From positions 620,001 through 684,000 of the forward strand of contig AP026141.1 of assembly GCA_030295235.1 (NCBI GenBank): a stretch of 64,000 bases of DNA, given 5' to 3'. Origin of the DNA: Fistulifera solaris. Lineage: Eukaryota; Bacillariophyta; Bacillariophyceae; Naviculales; Stauroneidaceae. The notes below the pieces were generated by a model, which had not been told where the DNA came from, ran no database searches, and saw nothing but the letters and a program-made list of their open reading frames with translations. Of this stretch, positions 33,340-44,971 are shown piece by piece (position 1 is the first letter of the stretch; every line of letters begins with the position of its first letter). The position numbers were made by a program, and so were the translations under genes.

Positions 33340-35560
33340 CAGTCACGTCATCCTAAAAACCAACACACTGGGTCACAGTAAAAGAGCGAAAAGAAAGACG
33401 CGCCGAGACATGAACGACAATCGTCCCGAATTACAATTGGCTAGCAACAACATCATAAGCTTGCCATTTTACGTCGACGTGTACTTGATTTTAGCTCGGA
33501 AAGCACCATCAATTATCAAGGCTGACGTCAAAAATATAACTGAGCGTGACTGCAATTTAGTATTTGCCCACTTCATCTGTCCCATCTTAACAATCAAAGT
33601 ATGATCCATCGCCTCGCCTCCGAGCTGGTGCGAACGCTGTAAATGCCCCAAAAAAGCCAAGTTATTCATAGCACAGCGGTCCTTGTTTACGGAACAAGCA
33701 ATTTGCGTTCCAGGCGGAAGTACAGAAAGATCGTGGTTCTGGATGACACGTTTGGACAGAGCCTTGTAATCCTTGGGTAGAAGTTAACCAACACACTGTG
33801 TCATAGTAAAATCTAGAAAACCAAAATACGCATAGACATCAACGATAGTCGTCCCAAAGAGCATTCTGCTACCAAAAACATCATAAGCTAATTATTTCAG
33901 GTCAACGTCTTTTTTAGTTTTAGCTCGGAAAGCACCATCAATCATCAAGGGTGACGTCCGAAAAATCATTGAGCGTGACCGCATTCCAGTCACGGTTTCT
34001 GTAAACCAACACATCGGGCCATATTAAAATTTAGAAAACAAAAATACACCTAGACATGAACGATAGTCGTCCCGAATAGCATTCTGCTAGCAAAAACATC
34101 ATAAGCTTGTCAACGTCTTTTTAGTTTTAGCTCGGAAAGCACCATCAATCATCAAGGGTGACGTCCGAAAAATCATTGAGCGTGACCGCATTCCAGTCAC
34201 GGTTTCTGTAAACCAACACATCGGGCCATATTAAAATTTAGAAAACAAAAATACACCTAGACATGAACGATAGTCGTCCCGAATAGCATTCTGCTAGCAA
34301 AAACATCATAAGCTTGTCAACGTCTTTTTAGTTTTAGCTCGGAAAGCACCATCAATCATCAAGGGTGACGTCCGAAAAATCATTGAGCGTGACCGCATTC
34401 CAGTCACGGTTTCTGTAAACCAACACATCGGGCCATATTAAAATTTAGAAAACAAAAATACACCTAGACATGAACGATAGTTGTCCCGAATAGCATTCTG
34501 CTAGTAAGAACATCATAAGCTAATTATTTCAGGTCAACGTCTTTCATCAAGGGTGACGTCCGAAAAATCATTGAGCGTGACCGCATTCCAGTCACGGATT
34601 CTGTAAACCTACCCATTGGGCCATAGTAAAAATGCGAAAAGAATAACACACATAGACATGAACGATAGTTGTTCCGAATAGCATTCTGCTAAGAAAAACA
34701 TCATAAGCTAATTATTTCAGGTCAACGTCTTTTTTAGTTTTAGCTCGGAAAGCACCATCAATCATCAAGGGTGACGTCCGAAAAATCATTGAGCGTGACT
34801 GCATTCCAGTCACGGATTCTGTAAACCTACCCATTGGGCCATAGTAAAATTTAGAAAACAAAAATACACATAGACATGAACGATAGTCGTCCCGAATACC
34901 ATTCTGCTAGCAAAAACATCATAAGCTAATTATTTCAGGTCAACGTCTTTTTTAATATTAGCTCGGAATAAAGCACCATCAATCATCAAGGGTGACGTCC
35001 GAAAAATCATTGAGCGTGAACGCATTCCAGTCACGGTTTCTGTAAACTTACACAGTGGGCCATAGTAAAATTTAGCAAACGAAAATACACATAGACATGA
35101 ACGATAGTTGTCCCGAATAGCATTCTGCTAGCAAAAACATCATAAGCTAATTATTTCAGGTCAACGTCTTTTTTAGTTTTAGCTCGGAATAAAGCACCAT
35201 CAATCATCAAGGGTGACGTCCGAAAAATCATTGAGCGTGACTGCATTCCAGTCACGGATTCTGTAAACCTACCCATTGGGCCATAGTAAAATTTAGAAAA
35301 CAAAAATACACCTAGACATGAACGATAGTCGTCCCGAATAGCATTCTGCTAGCAAAAACATCATAAGCTTGTCAACGTCTTTTTAGTTTTAGCTCGGAAA
35401 ACACCATCAATCATCAAGGGTGACGTCCGAAAAATCATTGAGCGTGACCGCATCTCAGTCACGGTTTCTGTAAACTAACACAGTCGGCCATAGTATAAAT
35501 GCTAAAATATTTAGTCGTCCCGAAGAGCATTCTGCCAGCAACACATTAATAGCTTATCAT
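33340..35560. repeat. Satellite-like tandem array of 190-220 bp units
   Basis: Eight good copies plus a diverged first copy. The landmark GGGTGACGTCCGAAAAATCA recurs near 33950, 34157, 34363, 34551, 34770, 34990, 35212 and 35418. Each unit contains an imperfect or perfect inverted repeat GTGAC(T/C)GCATTCCAGTCAC, then GTAAAC(C)(T/A)ACACA..GGGCCATA(G/T)TAAAATTTAG, CATGAACGATAGTCGTCCCGA, and TTTTAGCTCGGAAAGCACCA. Some copies lack the AATTATTTCAGG segment, which accounts for the length differences. No open frame is conserved between copies. It lies between the 5' end of AlaRS and the 3' end of the tail-anchored gene. Confidence 0.95.
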
Positions 35561-35870
35561 TTCACTTTAATTTATTAGCAATCTTTGTTCGACGCTCACT
35601 TTACATATCAGTGGGATTGGAATCCTTGGTTCTAGTAAATTGGACTGGAGTTGTATTGGTTATTGTAAACTGCAAGAGCATTACAAGAACCAATGAACGA
35701 TAGTCGTCCCAAACTACATCCTGCTTGACAATCACATCAGTGCGTATCTATACATCATTTTTCACCTTATTCTCGATCTACATTCCATAGTTTCGTCACA
35801 GTTTTTCAATTCTTTCATCTTTCTCCCTAGCGAACGATCGAGAGCATTAGCTAATCTGCTGCGCTTTTAA
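35561..35870. other. Spacer after satellite array
   Basis: Contains a last degenerate fragment resembling the array (ATGAACGATAGTCGTCCCAA near 35693). Otherwise unremarkable. Confidence 0.45.
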
Positions 35871-36266
35871 CTAGAACCACCAGTACAACAATAGTAGCAG
35901 TATCACACTCGTCACTACTTTCGGATGTTCTTTGACTTGTTGCATCAATGGCCGATCGCGAGATAACAGCCGCATCCGATCGTCGTCGTCGCCCATGTGA
36001 ATCAAGGATTGTACTTGTTCGCGTAGCAAACGTCCGGCGTTGTTGTCAAGTAATACAATGTGTCCGCCGGATTCTATATCTGGTGTGATAATATTCGATG
36101 ACAGCGTTGTCTTGGAATGTTGATAACTACTGCCGTGATAGACATCCTCCGTTGCCGTCGTATTATTCCGTGCCTGTTGTTGCTGTTGCTGAAAGACTTC
36201 TTCAAACTGTTTTCGTTTCTCGTCTCGAACGGCTTTCTTCACTTCGACGGGTGATGCAGGTATCAT
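35871..36266 (-). CDS. Small tail-anchored membrane protein
   Basis: Not recognised. An intact 131-residue frame starts at ATG 36266 (MIPASPVEVKKAVRDEKRK). A Lys/Glu-rich helix with a polyglutamine run lies near residues 17-32, then a polar middle, and a last hydrophobic segment (VVTSVILLLLLYWWF) that reaches the stop. That layout fits a C-terminal tail-anchored protein with the N-terminus in the cytosol. It is not clearly a SNARE, since no heptad layers are visible. Repeat arrays lie on both sides, so it is isolated from other genes. Confidence 0.58.
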   Translation of the reverse strand: MIPASPVEVKKAVRDEKRKQFEEVFQQQQQQARNNTTATEDVYHGSSYQHSKTTLSSNIITPDIESGGHIVLLDNNAGRLLREQVQSLIHMGDDDDRMRLLSRDRPLMQQVKEHPKVVTSVILLLLLYWWF

Positions 36267-36574
36267 AATTTAGGTAAAATAAATAGTTGGATGAATAAAG
36301 GCATGGCCCGGAGTGCTGAAACCAGTTTTTGCGGTTCGTCGATGATTTATTCCTCTCTCTCTACGCGACTCGTTCCTTAATTGTGCAAAGCCGTGCTAAT
36401 ATTCGTCGTCTTTATTCAAGCAAATGAAATAATAAGAAAAAGACAGCAAGCATTATGCTTATGGGAATGAGAAGTGCGATCCGATCAGCGACGACTTTCG
36501 ACTTTCGACTACTCCGTATTTATTTGCACGCAATAAATAAAAACTTTTGGAGGCGCCGGCGCTTGTGCTTTTTT
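36267..36574. other. Spacer before minisatellite
   Basis: Upstream region of the tail-anchored gene. Nothing else recognised. Confidence 0.4.
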
Positions 36575-36912
36575 CCCTGTCCAGAAAATGTGGGCGAGTG
36601 CTATTTCACGTTGCCAGAAAATGTGGGCGAGTACTTTTTTACTTGTCCAGAAAATGTGGCCGTGTTTGTTTTACGTTGCCAGAGAATGTGGGCGAGTGCT
36701 ATTTCACGTTGCCAGAAAATGTGGGGGATTTGCTATTTCACGTTGCCAGAAAATGTGGGTGAGTGATGTTTTACGTTGCCAGAAAATGTGCGGAAGTGCC
36801 ATTTCACAATGCCAGAAAATATGTGGGTCCTTTTTCCACGTTTGTCCAGAAAATGTGGGCGTGTGCGTGTCCAGAAATGTGGGCGTTGCTATTTCAAGTT
36901 GCCAGAAAATAA
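36575..36912. repeat. Minisatellite of about 33-37 bp units, core CCAGAAAATGTGG
   Basis: Roughly ten head-to-tail units of the form (G/T)CCAGAAAATGTGGGCGAGTGC followed by TATTTCACGTTG or TTTTTACTTGTC. Repeat-derived open frames run through it on both strands (for example LPENVGE and ARKCGRV repeats). They change frame at unit-length differences and are most likely not translated. Confidence 0.9.
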
Positions 36913-37347
36913 AAATTTGGAGATGATGCGAGATTGCGAGGACGCTGACAAAAAATAGGTGCACATAATCATGTTGCATTCTTCCTTCTATCAACAGCAA
37001 TGCTTTTTTTCTAATAGGATTGGTGCAAAGAGAGGTTTCGGAGCGAACCTTCGTGATTTTAGACAGGAATGACAGCCGGGATAGAAATTTCGAACGTGTT
37101 TTTCAGTTAACATAACCGAATGAAGACTTGCGTGAATACTCTTCTTCTAAATAAGAAGAAACAGATTTCAATTCATGGTTTCGATCAGGATTCGTTGGAT
37201 ACGAGAGCGATCGTGTTTTTCGCTCGATGATGAGCGATGCCGTGGAACGAATTTACAAAGTAATGTAGCGACAAAGTGCCTTTGCATTTCACAAATTTCG
37301 ATAATCCTGACTTCTACTTCTCCCAACAATCGATCGAGACAATCAAC
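36913..37347. other. Intergenic spacer
   Basis: Between the minisatellite and the small plus-strand gene. A minus-strand open frame (37168-37419) overlaps that gene and has no recognisable content. Confidence 0.4.
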
Positions 37348-37634
37348 ATGAGCAAAATCAAGCGAAGCGAAACGGATAAACCTCACGTGGTTGTTTATCA
37401 TCACCATCATTTCTATCATGCAAGTGAGGACGACGGCGTGCCTTTTCCGATGGGACCCGTGTTGAAAAAGAACAAATCGACGACGACGCCTCCCGCATCC
37501 GAAAAGTCAACGCCTCCGGCACCCGAGCCGACAAATACAACTTCTCATCATCAAAGCAAAAGGAATGGCTAGCGCAACGCAAACAAGAATTGTACGAGTC
37601 GTACAAGTCGGGTCAGATGTTTGGGAAGAAGTAA
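37348..37634 (+). CDS. Small hypothetical protein
   Basis: Not recognised. ATG 37348 (MSKIKRSETDKPHVVV) begins a frame with a His-rich patch. After PMGPVL the frame probably shifts at the TTGAAAAAG run (37462-37470). Adding one base gives EKEQIDDDASRIRKV and an ordinary-looking end, KQKEWLAQRKQELYESYKSG...KK with the stop at 37632-37634, about 95 residues. Without the shift a different, Pro/Thr-rich end results (stop near 37572). The charged helix in the shifted version looks more protein-like. It lies convergent with the FAD-CFA gene. Confidence 0.45.
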
Positions 37635-37761
37635 AAGCGATGATGAACGACTAAGGAGCTTACGAAATAGGCTCATCGTGTAAAGATGCAACTCATAGTG
37701 ATGAATTAAAAACTAAGGTTTCAATAATTCATTGTTGTTCCTGAAGTCGTTTGTACGTTGC

Positions 37762-40700
37762 TCATTGATCTTGCAACCAATTGCGTGTCTCCTCAGCGGT
37801 CAATGGAACCACTTGCGTCACGGATCGTGTCTCGCACAAAGGAAGAAGCGAGGCACAACCTTGTCTTGAAAAGACCAAAATCAAACAATTTTCGGTTTGC
37901 GAAAAGAAGCCAGCTTCACAGTATGTCAAATAATAGTTCCAGCACCGTAAAAAAACATCATCGAAACCGAGTTTTCTCACAACATCCTCCGATGCATTGA
38001 AGCGACGTCTCCATTCTGCCAATGTTTGTGCGTAATGAAGACCAATGTTGTCAATGTGCTCGAGCGTGAGACAGGATTGTCGGTACGCAGCATCCACTAA
38101 AGCATGCAACGAAGGACAGCACGATCCGGGAAAGATAATGGTATTGATGAAATCGGTCGATCGCAAGTACGTTTCGTAACGTTGTTCCGGTGTCGTGATG
38201 GCTTCCATGACGAGAATTCCATCCTTGGCCAGAACTTGCTCGACGGCCCAAAAGAATTCGCCCAAATGCTCGTGTCCGACGGCTTCGATCATTTCACAGC
38301 TGAGAACACGGTCGTACTTGCCGCGATTTTCCGGGCGGCGACAGAATGTTCGGTAATCTACCACTTCAAACGTAATCAAACGTTCCAATCCAGCTTCTTT
38401 GACGCGTTCTTCCGCCAGCGCCTTTTGTTCCACTGACAACGTGATGCCGGTCACATGACAACCATACTTTTTGGCGGCATGCAACGAAAGGCCACCCCAG
38501 CCAAAGCCAATGTCCAACATGGTTTGACCGGGTTGAATTTGGGCGCGCTCCAAGAGAGTATCCAACTTGCGCCACTGTGCTTGCTCCAATGTGCCACGGA
38601 ATCGCAACGACGAGTCAGCCGGATTTGGGATAGCATCGTAGATGGCAGACGAGTACATGAGGGTTTCGCGGTCCAAAAAGGTACGAAACAAGTCGTTGGA
38701 AATATCGTAGTGCGCATGAATGTTTTTCAAAGAACCGCCTCGTTCCGAATTGTCCATGGTCAATTTGTATCGCATGTAGTTGAAAAACGATCCGATCTTG
38801 GCCAGCAACAATCCCGAGGCGTTGGACATAGCGTTACTGTAACTATGGCCACGACCCGATCGCCGGGGTTCATGCAGGCGATCTCGATTGCCGATGAACA
38901 GCAAAAACATTCGGGTCAATCCGATAGGATCTCCTAACACGACAGTCGTTTCATCGCGTGTGTTTGCTGGCTTGAGGACTGGGTGATACGGCTCCGTTTT
39001 GTCGTCCAACGGCTCCACGACAAAATGACCGGCCATGTAGGAACGAGCCAGTCCCAAGTCATACTCAAATGCAGTCTTGACAAAGAACCATTCATCAAAC
39101 ACTCGGAGTGTAACTGGATGCGGATCCGAACGCCCACAAGGTGTGCCGTCTCCAAAGGAAACGATCGATCCATCATTCATTTTGAGTCGAAGAGTACCCT
39201 TTTGAACGGCTTGTCGCAAAAAGTAGAAGATGAATTTTTGCAGATCGCCACGGGCCAATCGTAGCTCAGTCGTTGATACAATTTTTTGAGGTAGTGACCC
39301 TCCCGACGCCACAAGTGACAGATCGGGAGGCTTCACCACTCTCTCTTTCGCATTTTCAGCCCACGGCAAGGGTTTCCCCGGAAAGTTGCGTGGCTACTTC
39401 AAATCCAGCGCGACAACCATCTTCATGAAATCCATAACCTTGCCACGCACCGCAAAACCACAAACCGTCTTGACCCTGAAACGTTCGAGCGATGATATCA
39501 CGAGCTCGTAGCGTCGTCTGGGTGAACTGCGGATGCGCCATAGTGACACGATGATGGGTCAGATGAGACTCCGGTGGTTGGTGTGGATTCAACGACACAA
39601 AAATGTCCGTGGCCGTATCCAAGTTTTGCAACCGATTCAACCAATACGTCACGTAGACAGCTTTCATGCGCATTGACTCCTGTGATTCGCCGTTAGTTCC
39701 GTCGTGCTTGATCTTATTGCCAAATCCAGAGGCGCTGCCTTCCATGACGACATCTCCTTTTTGTGCATGAATGTGCTGTGTCGGATCGGGCAACTCACTG
39801 GATTTCCCCAAACAGTTCCATGAAGCCCAAGCTTTGATCGGCATGAGCTGGGGATCCGAATGGATGTAAATTGTATTATCTTCGTAACGAATTTGCGACA
39901 AACATTCTTGCAACGAAGGGAACGATGCAAGCATTTCTGCCGCGTTGGGTGGATGGCAAGCAAAAATAACTTGATCAAAGACACCCAAAGATTCTCCATT
40001 GGCTCCCAACAACTCGTACCCAGTCGTCAAAGCTTTTTGTACGGTTCCGATCGGAGATGACAAATGAACGTGCTCCAAAGTCTTTTGCACAGCTTGTACA
40101 TACTGTTGCGATCGACCGGCCACGGTCTTCCACTGCGGTCGCTGAAAGAGTTGCAACATTTTGTGATTGCAGAGAAAAGCAATCAGCTGCGCAGCAGGAA
40201 AGTTGAGTACATCTTCCATACTCGCACTCCATAGAGCCGCCATCATTGGCAGTAGATAGCATTTACAGAAGGCACTGCTGTACCGGTGATCGCGAAGATA
40301 CTGCCCCGTCGTGACGTGTTTGCGCGGATCGTCCGGCGCCATGCGCAACAATACCGGAGCTTCTTCATGAAAGCGCAGCATATCCCGAATCATAGAATAA
40401 TACTGTACTAAATGGCGTTTGTCGCGAATGCAACCATACGAATTCCATTCAATGTCACCTTGATCCAAACTGACACTCAAACTCATATCGGAATCTTCCT
40501 CGGGGACTTGCAATGCCTTGAACCATTCGACCATATTGGGATAATTGGAATGATTGAATACCATGAAGCCAATATCAACATCAATAGTTTTCCCCTCTTT
40601 CGTCAAAACAGGAACGGTCCAAGCATGTCCTCCGAGTCGATCTTGAGCTTCCCACAAGTGCACTTCGTAGCCTGCTTGTTGTTGCAAATGCCACGCCGCT

Positions 40701-40765
40701 GCCAGGCCAGAAACACCTCCACCGATGATAGCGATGCGCTGTTTTGGCGTTGAAGAATCTTGCAT
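37762..40765 (-). CDS. Bimodular FAD-dependent oxidase-cyclopropane fatty acid synthase
   Basis: The N-terminal half (ATG 40765) is a flavin amine-oxidase-like domain with the dinucleotide motif RIAIIGGGVSGLAAAWHL and HLWEAQDRLGGHAWTVPV. The C-terminal half is a cyclopropane-fatty-acyl-phospholipid synthase-like SAM enzyme (HYDISNDLFRTFLDRETLMY, MLDIGFGWGGLSLHAAKKYG, EMIEAVGHEHLGEFF, YFLTYCEAGF-like YYLTYCEAGFF). The two frames overlap by 14 bp and the second lacks any nearby ATG. Removing one base from the CCC at 39360-39362 fuses them into about 1000 residues, the same order as plant CPA synthases. The expected reaction adds a methylene or methyl group from SAM to unsaturated acyl chains of phospholipids; the oxidase role is uncertain. 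Confidence 0.88.
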
Positions 40766-41312
40766 GCTTAACACTTTTTTACTACGCGCGATCCAGTGAA
40801 ATGAGAAGAATGCAAAGAAGACAAAAAATGCCCGCGAAAAAGTGCCGATGATCGCTTTTTTGTTCTTGACGTTTTGTGTGAGTCACTTTGCGACCGATGA
40901 CGTAGGTCGACGTACGTACAACCGCCAGACGTCCTTCGGAAACAAACCAAGTGCGCACTTTCTCGTTTGTACTTTATAATCGATACAAGAGGGGGTACGT
41001 CATTCGAAACCACTTGGCGTCGCATTTTGTGCGGTCTCGAATGATTTTTTTGGATCCTTGTCTGGAGAAGGGACACCATGATGGCAAGCTAGAGCGATGA
41101 ATCTATCCTTTAGCTGAACTACCAAACTAGTCAAAACACTCGGCATGTTTCGAGGCTAATAGATATGTAATATTTAGAGCTTATCTTTTTAAACAGTAAA
41201 CAAAGACATTATCGTGCAAGCCGGTTATATGCTAAAAGGCGGAGTTGGACCCCTCACTCTCTCCAGAAACAAGTGATTTTAGTGTGAAATTCGTTGTTTT
41301 TCTTTATAGCGA
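40766..41312. other. Intergenic region
   Basis: Upstream of the FAD-CFA gene and downstream of the plastid tandem-domain gene. No gene or repeat seen. Confidence 0.45.
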
Positions 41313-42214
41313 TTACCAACGCAGTTCACCAATGTTTCCTCCTGGTAGACCTTCCGAGATTGTGACTTCAGGACCGTTCTCAACCAAGTAAGGCTCCACA
41401 CATGCCGACAGAGGGAACTCCATTGGGGCCGTGTTGAGGACTCGCACAACGTTTCCGCTTCCGGGCGATTCAATGATGCAGTAGAAAGGACGCTCAAGAC
41501 CGTCTTCTGTGTAAAGTTCCATGACCTGCTTAATGTTGTTCGGACCTTGCAACAACTCAATTCGTGCGTTCAACGGACGACCGTCTGTCTTGAGGAGAAC
41601 TTGAACACTCTGCACTTGGGGAGCAAAGGGTATGTGTGTAGAGCACCACCCTGAATAGTTCTTGGGGTCATTTTCGAAGTGCCCTTGGCGACAGGTCCCT
41701 TTGGTCCAGCAGCCTCAACGCAGGCAGAGAAGGGGAATTCGAGGTTACCCGTGTTGTAGACGGCAACGGCGTTGGGGCCTCGGGGAGTCTCGATGACGGC
41801 GCAGAAGGGGCGAACACTTCCGTCCTCAATGTAAACACCAAGTTTCTGGGGAGTGTTATCAGGACCCTGCCACAGCTCAATGTTGGCGTGAAGAGGACGT
41901 CCTTCGGTCTTCATCAAGACCTGAACACGCTCGACCTGGGGGTTGGGGAAAGACCACGTTCGGAGAGTGCTTCCCTGCACGAGAACAGGAGAAGAAGTCT
42001 CCCAGATATCCTTAGCACGCTGAGCCTCAGCAGGAGAAACAGCTCCAGCGGGGCCGCCAGGACCGACAGCGCGGACAGCCGGAGGAGCACCAGGATCGTT
42101 GCCTCCAGAGTATCCAAAGAGGGGAGACACGGTCGTCTTGGGAGCCTGCGCGTAGAAAGCAGAGCTCGAGGGAAGGATGGCGCAGAGCGCAAGGATACTA
42201 CCGTAAAACTTCAT
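41313..42214 (-). CDS. Predicted plastid protein with two tandem 85-residue domains, copy 1
   Basis: Function unknown. ATG 42214 opens a signal peptide ([20 protein letters not shown]) that runs into an SSSAF plastid motif. A Pro/Gly/Ala-rich linker follows. Two homologous domains come next: the first spans [20 protein letters not shown] to [11 protein letters not shown], the second [20 protein letters not shown] to [12 protein letters not shown]. Shared features are GRPL.A.IEL.QGP.N, a PF...IE.P segment and an N(T).LEFP.SACVE end. Both look like beta-sandwich domains. A base is missing in the AAAGGG stretch 41625-41630, and adding it restores YPFAPQVQS. About 300 residues. A paralog lies about 1.8 kb away on the other strand. 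Confidence 0.82.
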
Positions 42215-43030
42215 TGTTATTCTAGTTGATAGACTCTTCTTTGTCTTTAATGGCTTCGCGACGTTGCGAGTTTCCTTGTTGTGTCTCGAATGCAAAAGTG
42301 CAAATGGAGGGAAGATCAGCCAGCCTCGCCTATCGCGATAAATTGTATCGCTACAAAGAAGTGCGTACGCAGCGTGGCATGTCAAGTTCGCTCAAAACGG
42401 GGAAACGATTGACGTTCAAACAGTACAAAAAGCGAGGTCCAAGGCTGTTGGCGAACGGGGGAAGTCAATGGCTGAAAAGATAGATGGAGCGTGACCGACG
42501 TCATTCAGGCTGACGTCGACGTTGCAGATTCTTCAAGTCCAACAATTATGTTGTACTGCTCGCTACTGACGGACTCTAAATAGGATCGCATAGTACTTGT
42601 CAGCGACTTATGCGTGAGCAACGGTTATTGAACTGTACCGATGTCCGCTGGAGGTTGGGCGCTCGCCAATTTTTTGAGTTTCTGAAGCCGCAAAATATCT
42701 GCAGCGTCGACGTCAGAATGGAAGAAACCGAAACAACCTTTTTGTACTGTGTTTTACAGTACTTCAACACGGATTCAGTCCTGCGATGTGATTGGACGCC
42801 AAAATTCAAAATGGCGAGTACAATGATGTCAGCAGAAGCAGCCAATCAAAACTCTTCATTTTCCTAAATATCGGTAGTTTTCTAGAAATATAAAAATGAA
42901 AGTAGTCTCTTTTTCTCTTTCTAAAATATAGAGTATACGAGGTATTGTAGTATTAGAGTATGTAGGCGCTTTCTTTCTATGTATTCTTCCTCGTGGTAAA
43001 GGACGCGGACGTCATTGTTGTGGCTTGCAG
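42215..43030. other. Spacer between the divergent plastid genes, left part
   Basis: Contains the promoter side of copy 1. A plus-strand open frame (42226-42483) is Arg/Lys-rich, has no resemblance to anything and starts within 12 bp of the gene start, so I do not call it. TGACGTC-type sites occur near 42500-42520 and 42705. Confidence 0.4.
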
Positions 43031-43377
43031 ATGACAATTTCGCTCACGTTTTCGTCGAAGCTGAGCGATCGCCTCAAGACTCAAGACATTCATTACAAAC
43101 GCCCAATAGCCCCTTCGGGACGCAGTTTCTTAGTTGATAAAAACGGCGAACCTAAGTATTTTTGGTATCATCGCCGGAAAAATCGCCTCCCAGAACCAAC
43201 GAAGCACTTTTCAACATTCTTTCATCCTTCAAGTTGCTGTGCAACCAAGAGAAAAGACAATTTGCATCTGCTTCTCGGTTCTCGAAAGCGCTCTCCGATA
43301 ATGATCATCTTTCGCTTTCAGAAGAGAAGATGAATACTGTCGAGCGAGAGATGTACTGGTATGATGCGCGTCAATGA
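43031..43377 (+). CDS. Possible small hypothetical gene
   Basis: Not recognised and uncertain. ATG 43031 (MTISLTFSSKLSDRLK) runs to a T run at 43159-43163. Adding one T joins GEPKYF to LVSSPEKSPPRTNEALFN and a plausible end (EKMNTVEREMYWYDARQ, stop 43375-43377), about 115 residues. The evidence is only the composition of the joined frame and the homopolymer pattern seen elsewhere in the window. Confidence 0.33.
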
Positions 43378-43971
43378 AAAATCAATCATCATCATCGGTT
43401 CATGTCAGCATCCGATATTCAATCGGCAACAATCAACCAGGAACTTGAGTTGTGTGACTGTAGGGGACCCACAACAATAGACACTGCAACTACTAACATT
43501 GCGTAGGAAGATCAGAGCACTTGCAAAAGACCAGATCCGTCGCTTGGTCTTTCAATCTCAACGCACTTCGTTCATTTGATTGTCGACCTCAGCACGTCGG
43601 CATTGTCTTTCTCGACGCCTTCATTCCGTGCTTTGAAGAGAGTAATACTTCTTCTTGATTGCATAACACGCTTTTTCTTTCTCATTAATGGGTTTCGATA
43701 ACATTTAGTCAGCCAAAGACGACATGTCATGTTGTCGCCATTCGTCATTGCAATGCTTCTTTTCTTTACACAAGCTTGCGATGTCGCAGCAGCACACGTA
43801 ATGATGACGACTGAACTCGTGTCTGAAAATAAGACACAAGACACACACGATTGACCCCAGCCATCAACGAAAAGAAAATAATTAAGATCCGCAACCGACG
43901 AAACATCATCGATCATCGCATCATCGGCCGATGGGATTTGAACACAATATAGCAAAAGAACAGCCCACATA
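43378..43971. other. Spacer upstream of plastid gene copy 2
   Basis: Presumed promoter region of the following gene. A minus-strand open frame (43572-43970) has no recognisable features. Confidence 0.4.
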
Positions 43972-44841
43972 ATGCGTCATCGTATCGGCAGTTTTATCTG
44001 TATAACATCACTCTTATGTTCTGTGTCGGCGTTTTCGATCGTAACAAGCCGATGTGCATTAAGAACGAAGAGATCATCACTACGATCGGAGCCTGCTGAC
44101 AAAGAGCCAGAAGTTTCTCTGGAAAGTGAAGCACTGCCCGTCACTCCGAGTGTACCCGGAGCTCTGGCTAGAGAGACAGTCCGCGAGGACGAACCGACAA
44201 AGCCAGCCGAAGCGGCCGCTCCTACCATTATACAGGGAAACTCACTCCGTACTTGGTCCTTTCCGAGTGAAGATATTCAGCGCGTACAATTACTCATACG
44301 AACACAGGGACGTCCGTTGCATTCGAATGTCGTGGTGTGGCAAGGGCCCGATAATGATCCTCAAAAAATAGGTATCTACAGCGAAGATGGGATTGTGCGC
44401 CCCTTTGCTGCATAGCCGAGACACCGCATGGTCAAAATGCAGTGGCGGTGTACAATACTGGAAGTCTCGAATTTCCTTTATTGGCATCGGTCGACGCCAT
44501 CGATGCGAGCGTACCCCTAGATACCAACCTGCAAGACAAAAGTAGGACGTACGATCCAAGGAGGAGCTTTACACACCTACCCGTTCCTTCCCAACGTTCA
44601 AAGTGTGGCTGTATTTCTCAAAACAAACGGACGTCCACTGGAGGCACGTATTGAATTATTACAAGGACCAAACAATAACAAGCAAGTCATGGAAATTGAA
44701 AGCGAAAACGGCAAAGAGCGTCCGTTCTATGTAGTCATTGCCTCTCCTGGGGTGGGAAATGTCATTCGGGTACTCAATACGGCGCCGATGGAATACCCGT
44801 TGACGGCTGTTGTAGAACCCTATGAAATGGATCTGGATTGA
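43972..44841 (+). CDS. Predicted plastid protein with two tandem 85-residue domains, copy 2
   Basis: Paralog of the gene at 41.3-42.2 kb with the same two domains. The ATG at 43972 opens a signal peptide ([13 protein letters not shown]) with the plastid-type motif SVSAF. Domain 1 begins [19 protein letters not shown] and domain 2 begins [20 protein letters not shown], ending near [16 protein letters not shown]. Two homopolymer indels break it: one T missing in 44404-44406 (restores [12 protein letters not shown]) and one extra A in 44538-44541 (restores [13 protein letters not shown]). About 290 residues. Function unknown; plastid localisation is inferred from the leader. Confidence 0.8.
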
Positions 44842-44971
44842 ACACATATAATCATCATGAATGCTAAAATAATTAAGAACGCGATAATCTTTATAGTACC
44901 AGTATCTATCTGGAACGAGGAGATTTATTTACCACGTCAACATTGCATTATCGTCCGATCAACTATATTCA

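Noticed and set aside
33340-35560. CRISPR array
   Set aside because: The units are about 0.2 kb and repeated throughout, with no short repeats alternating with unique spacers, and the genome is eukaryotic.
36455-36926. Repeat-peptide open frames (LPENVGE / ARKCGRV units) as a possible repeat protein
   Set aside because: Unit lengths are not multiples of three and several frames give similar repeats, which is what a non-coding minisatellite produces.
42226-42483. An 85-codon basic plus-strand open frame between the divergent plastid genes
   Set aside because: It starts within 12 bp of the opposite gene's ATG, in its 5' UTR/promoter, and has no recognisable features.
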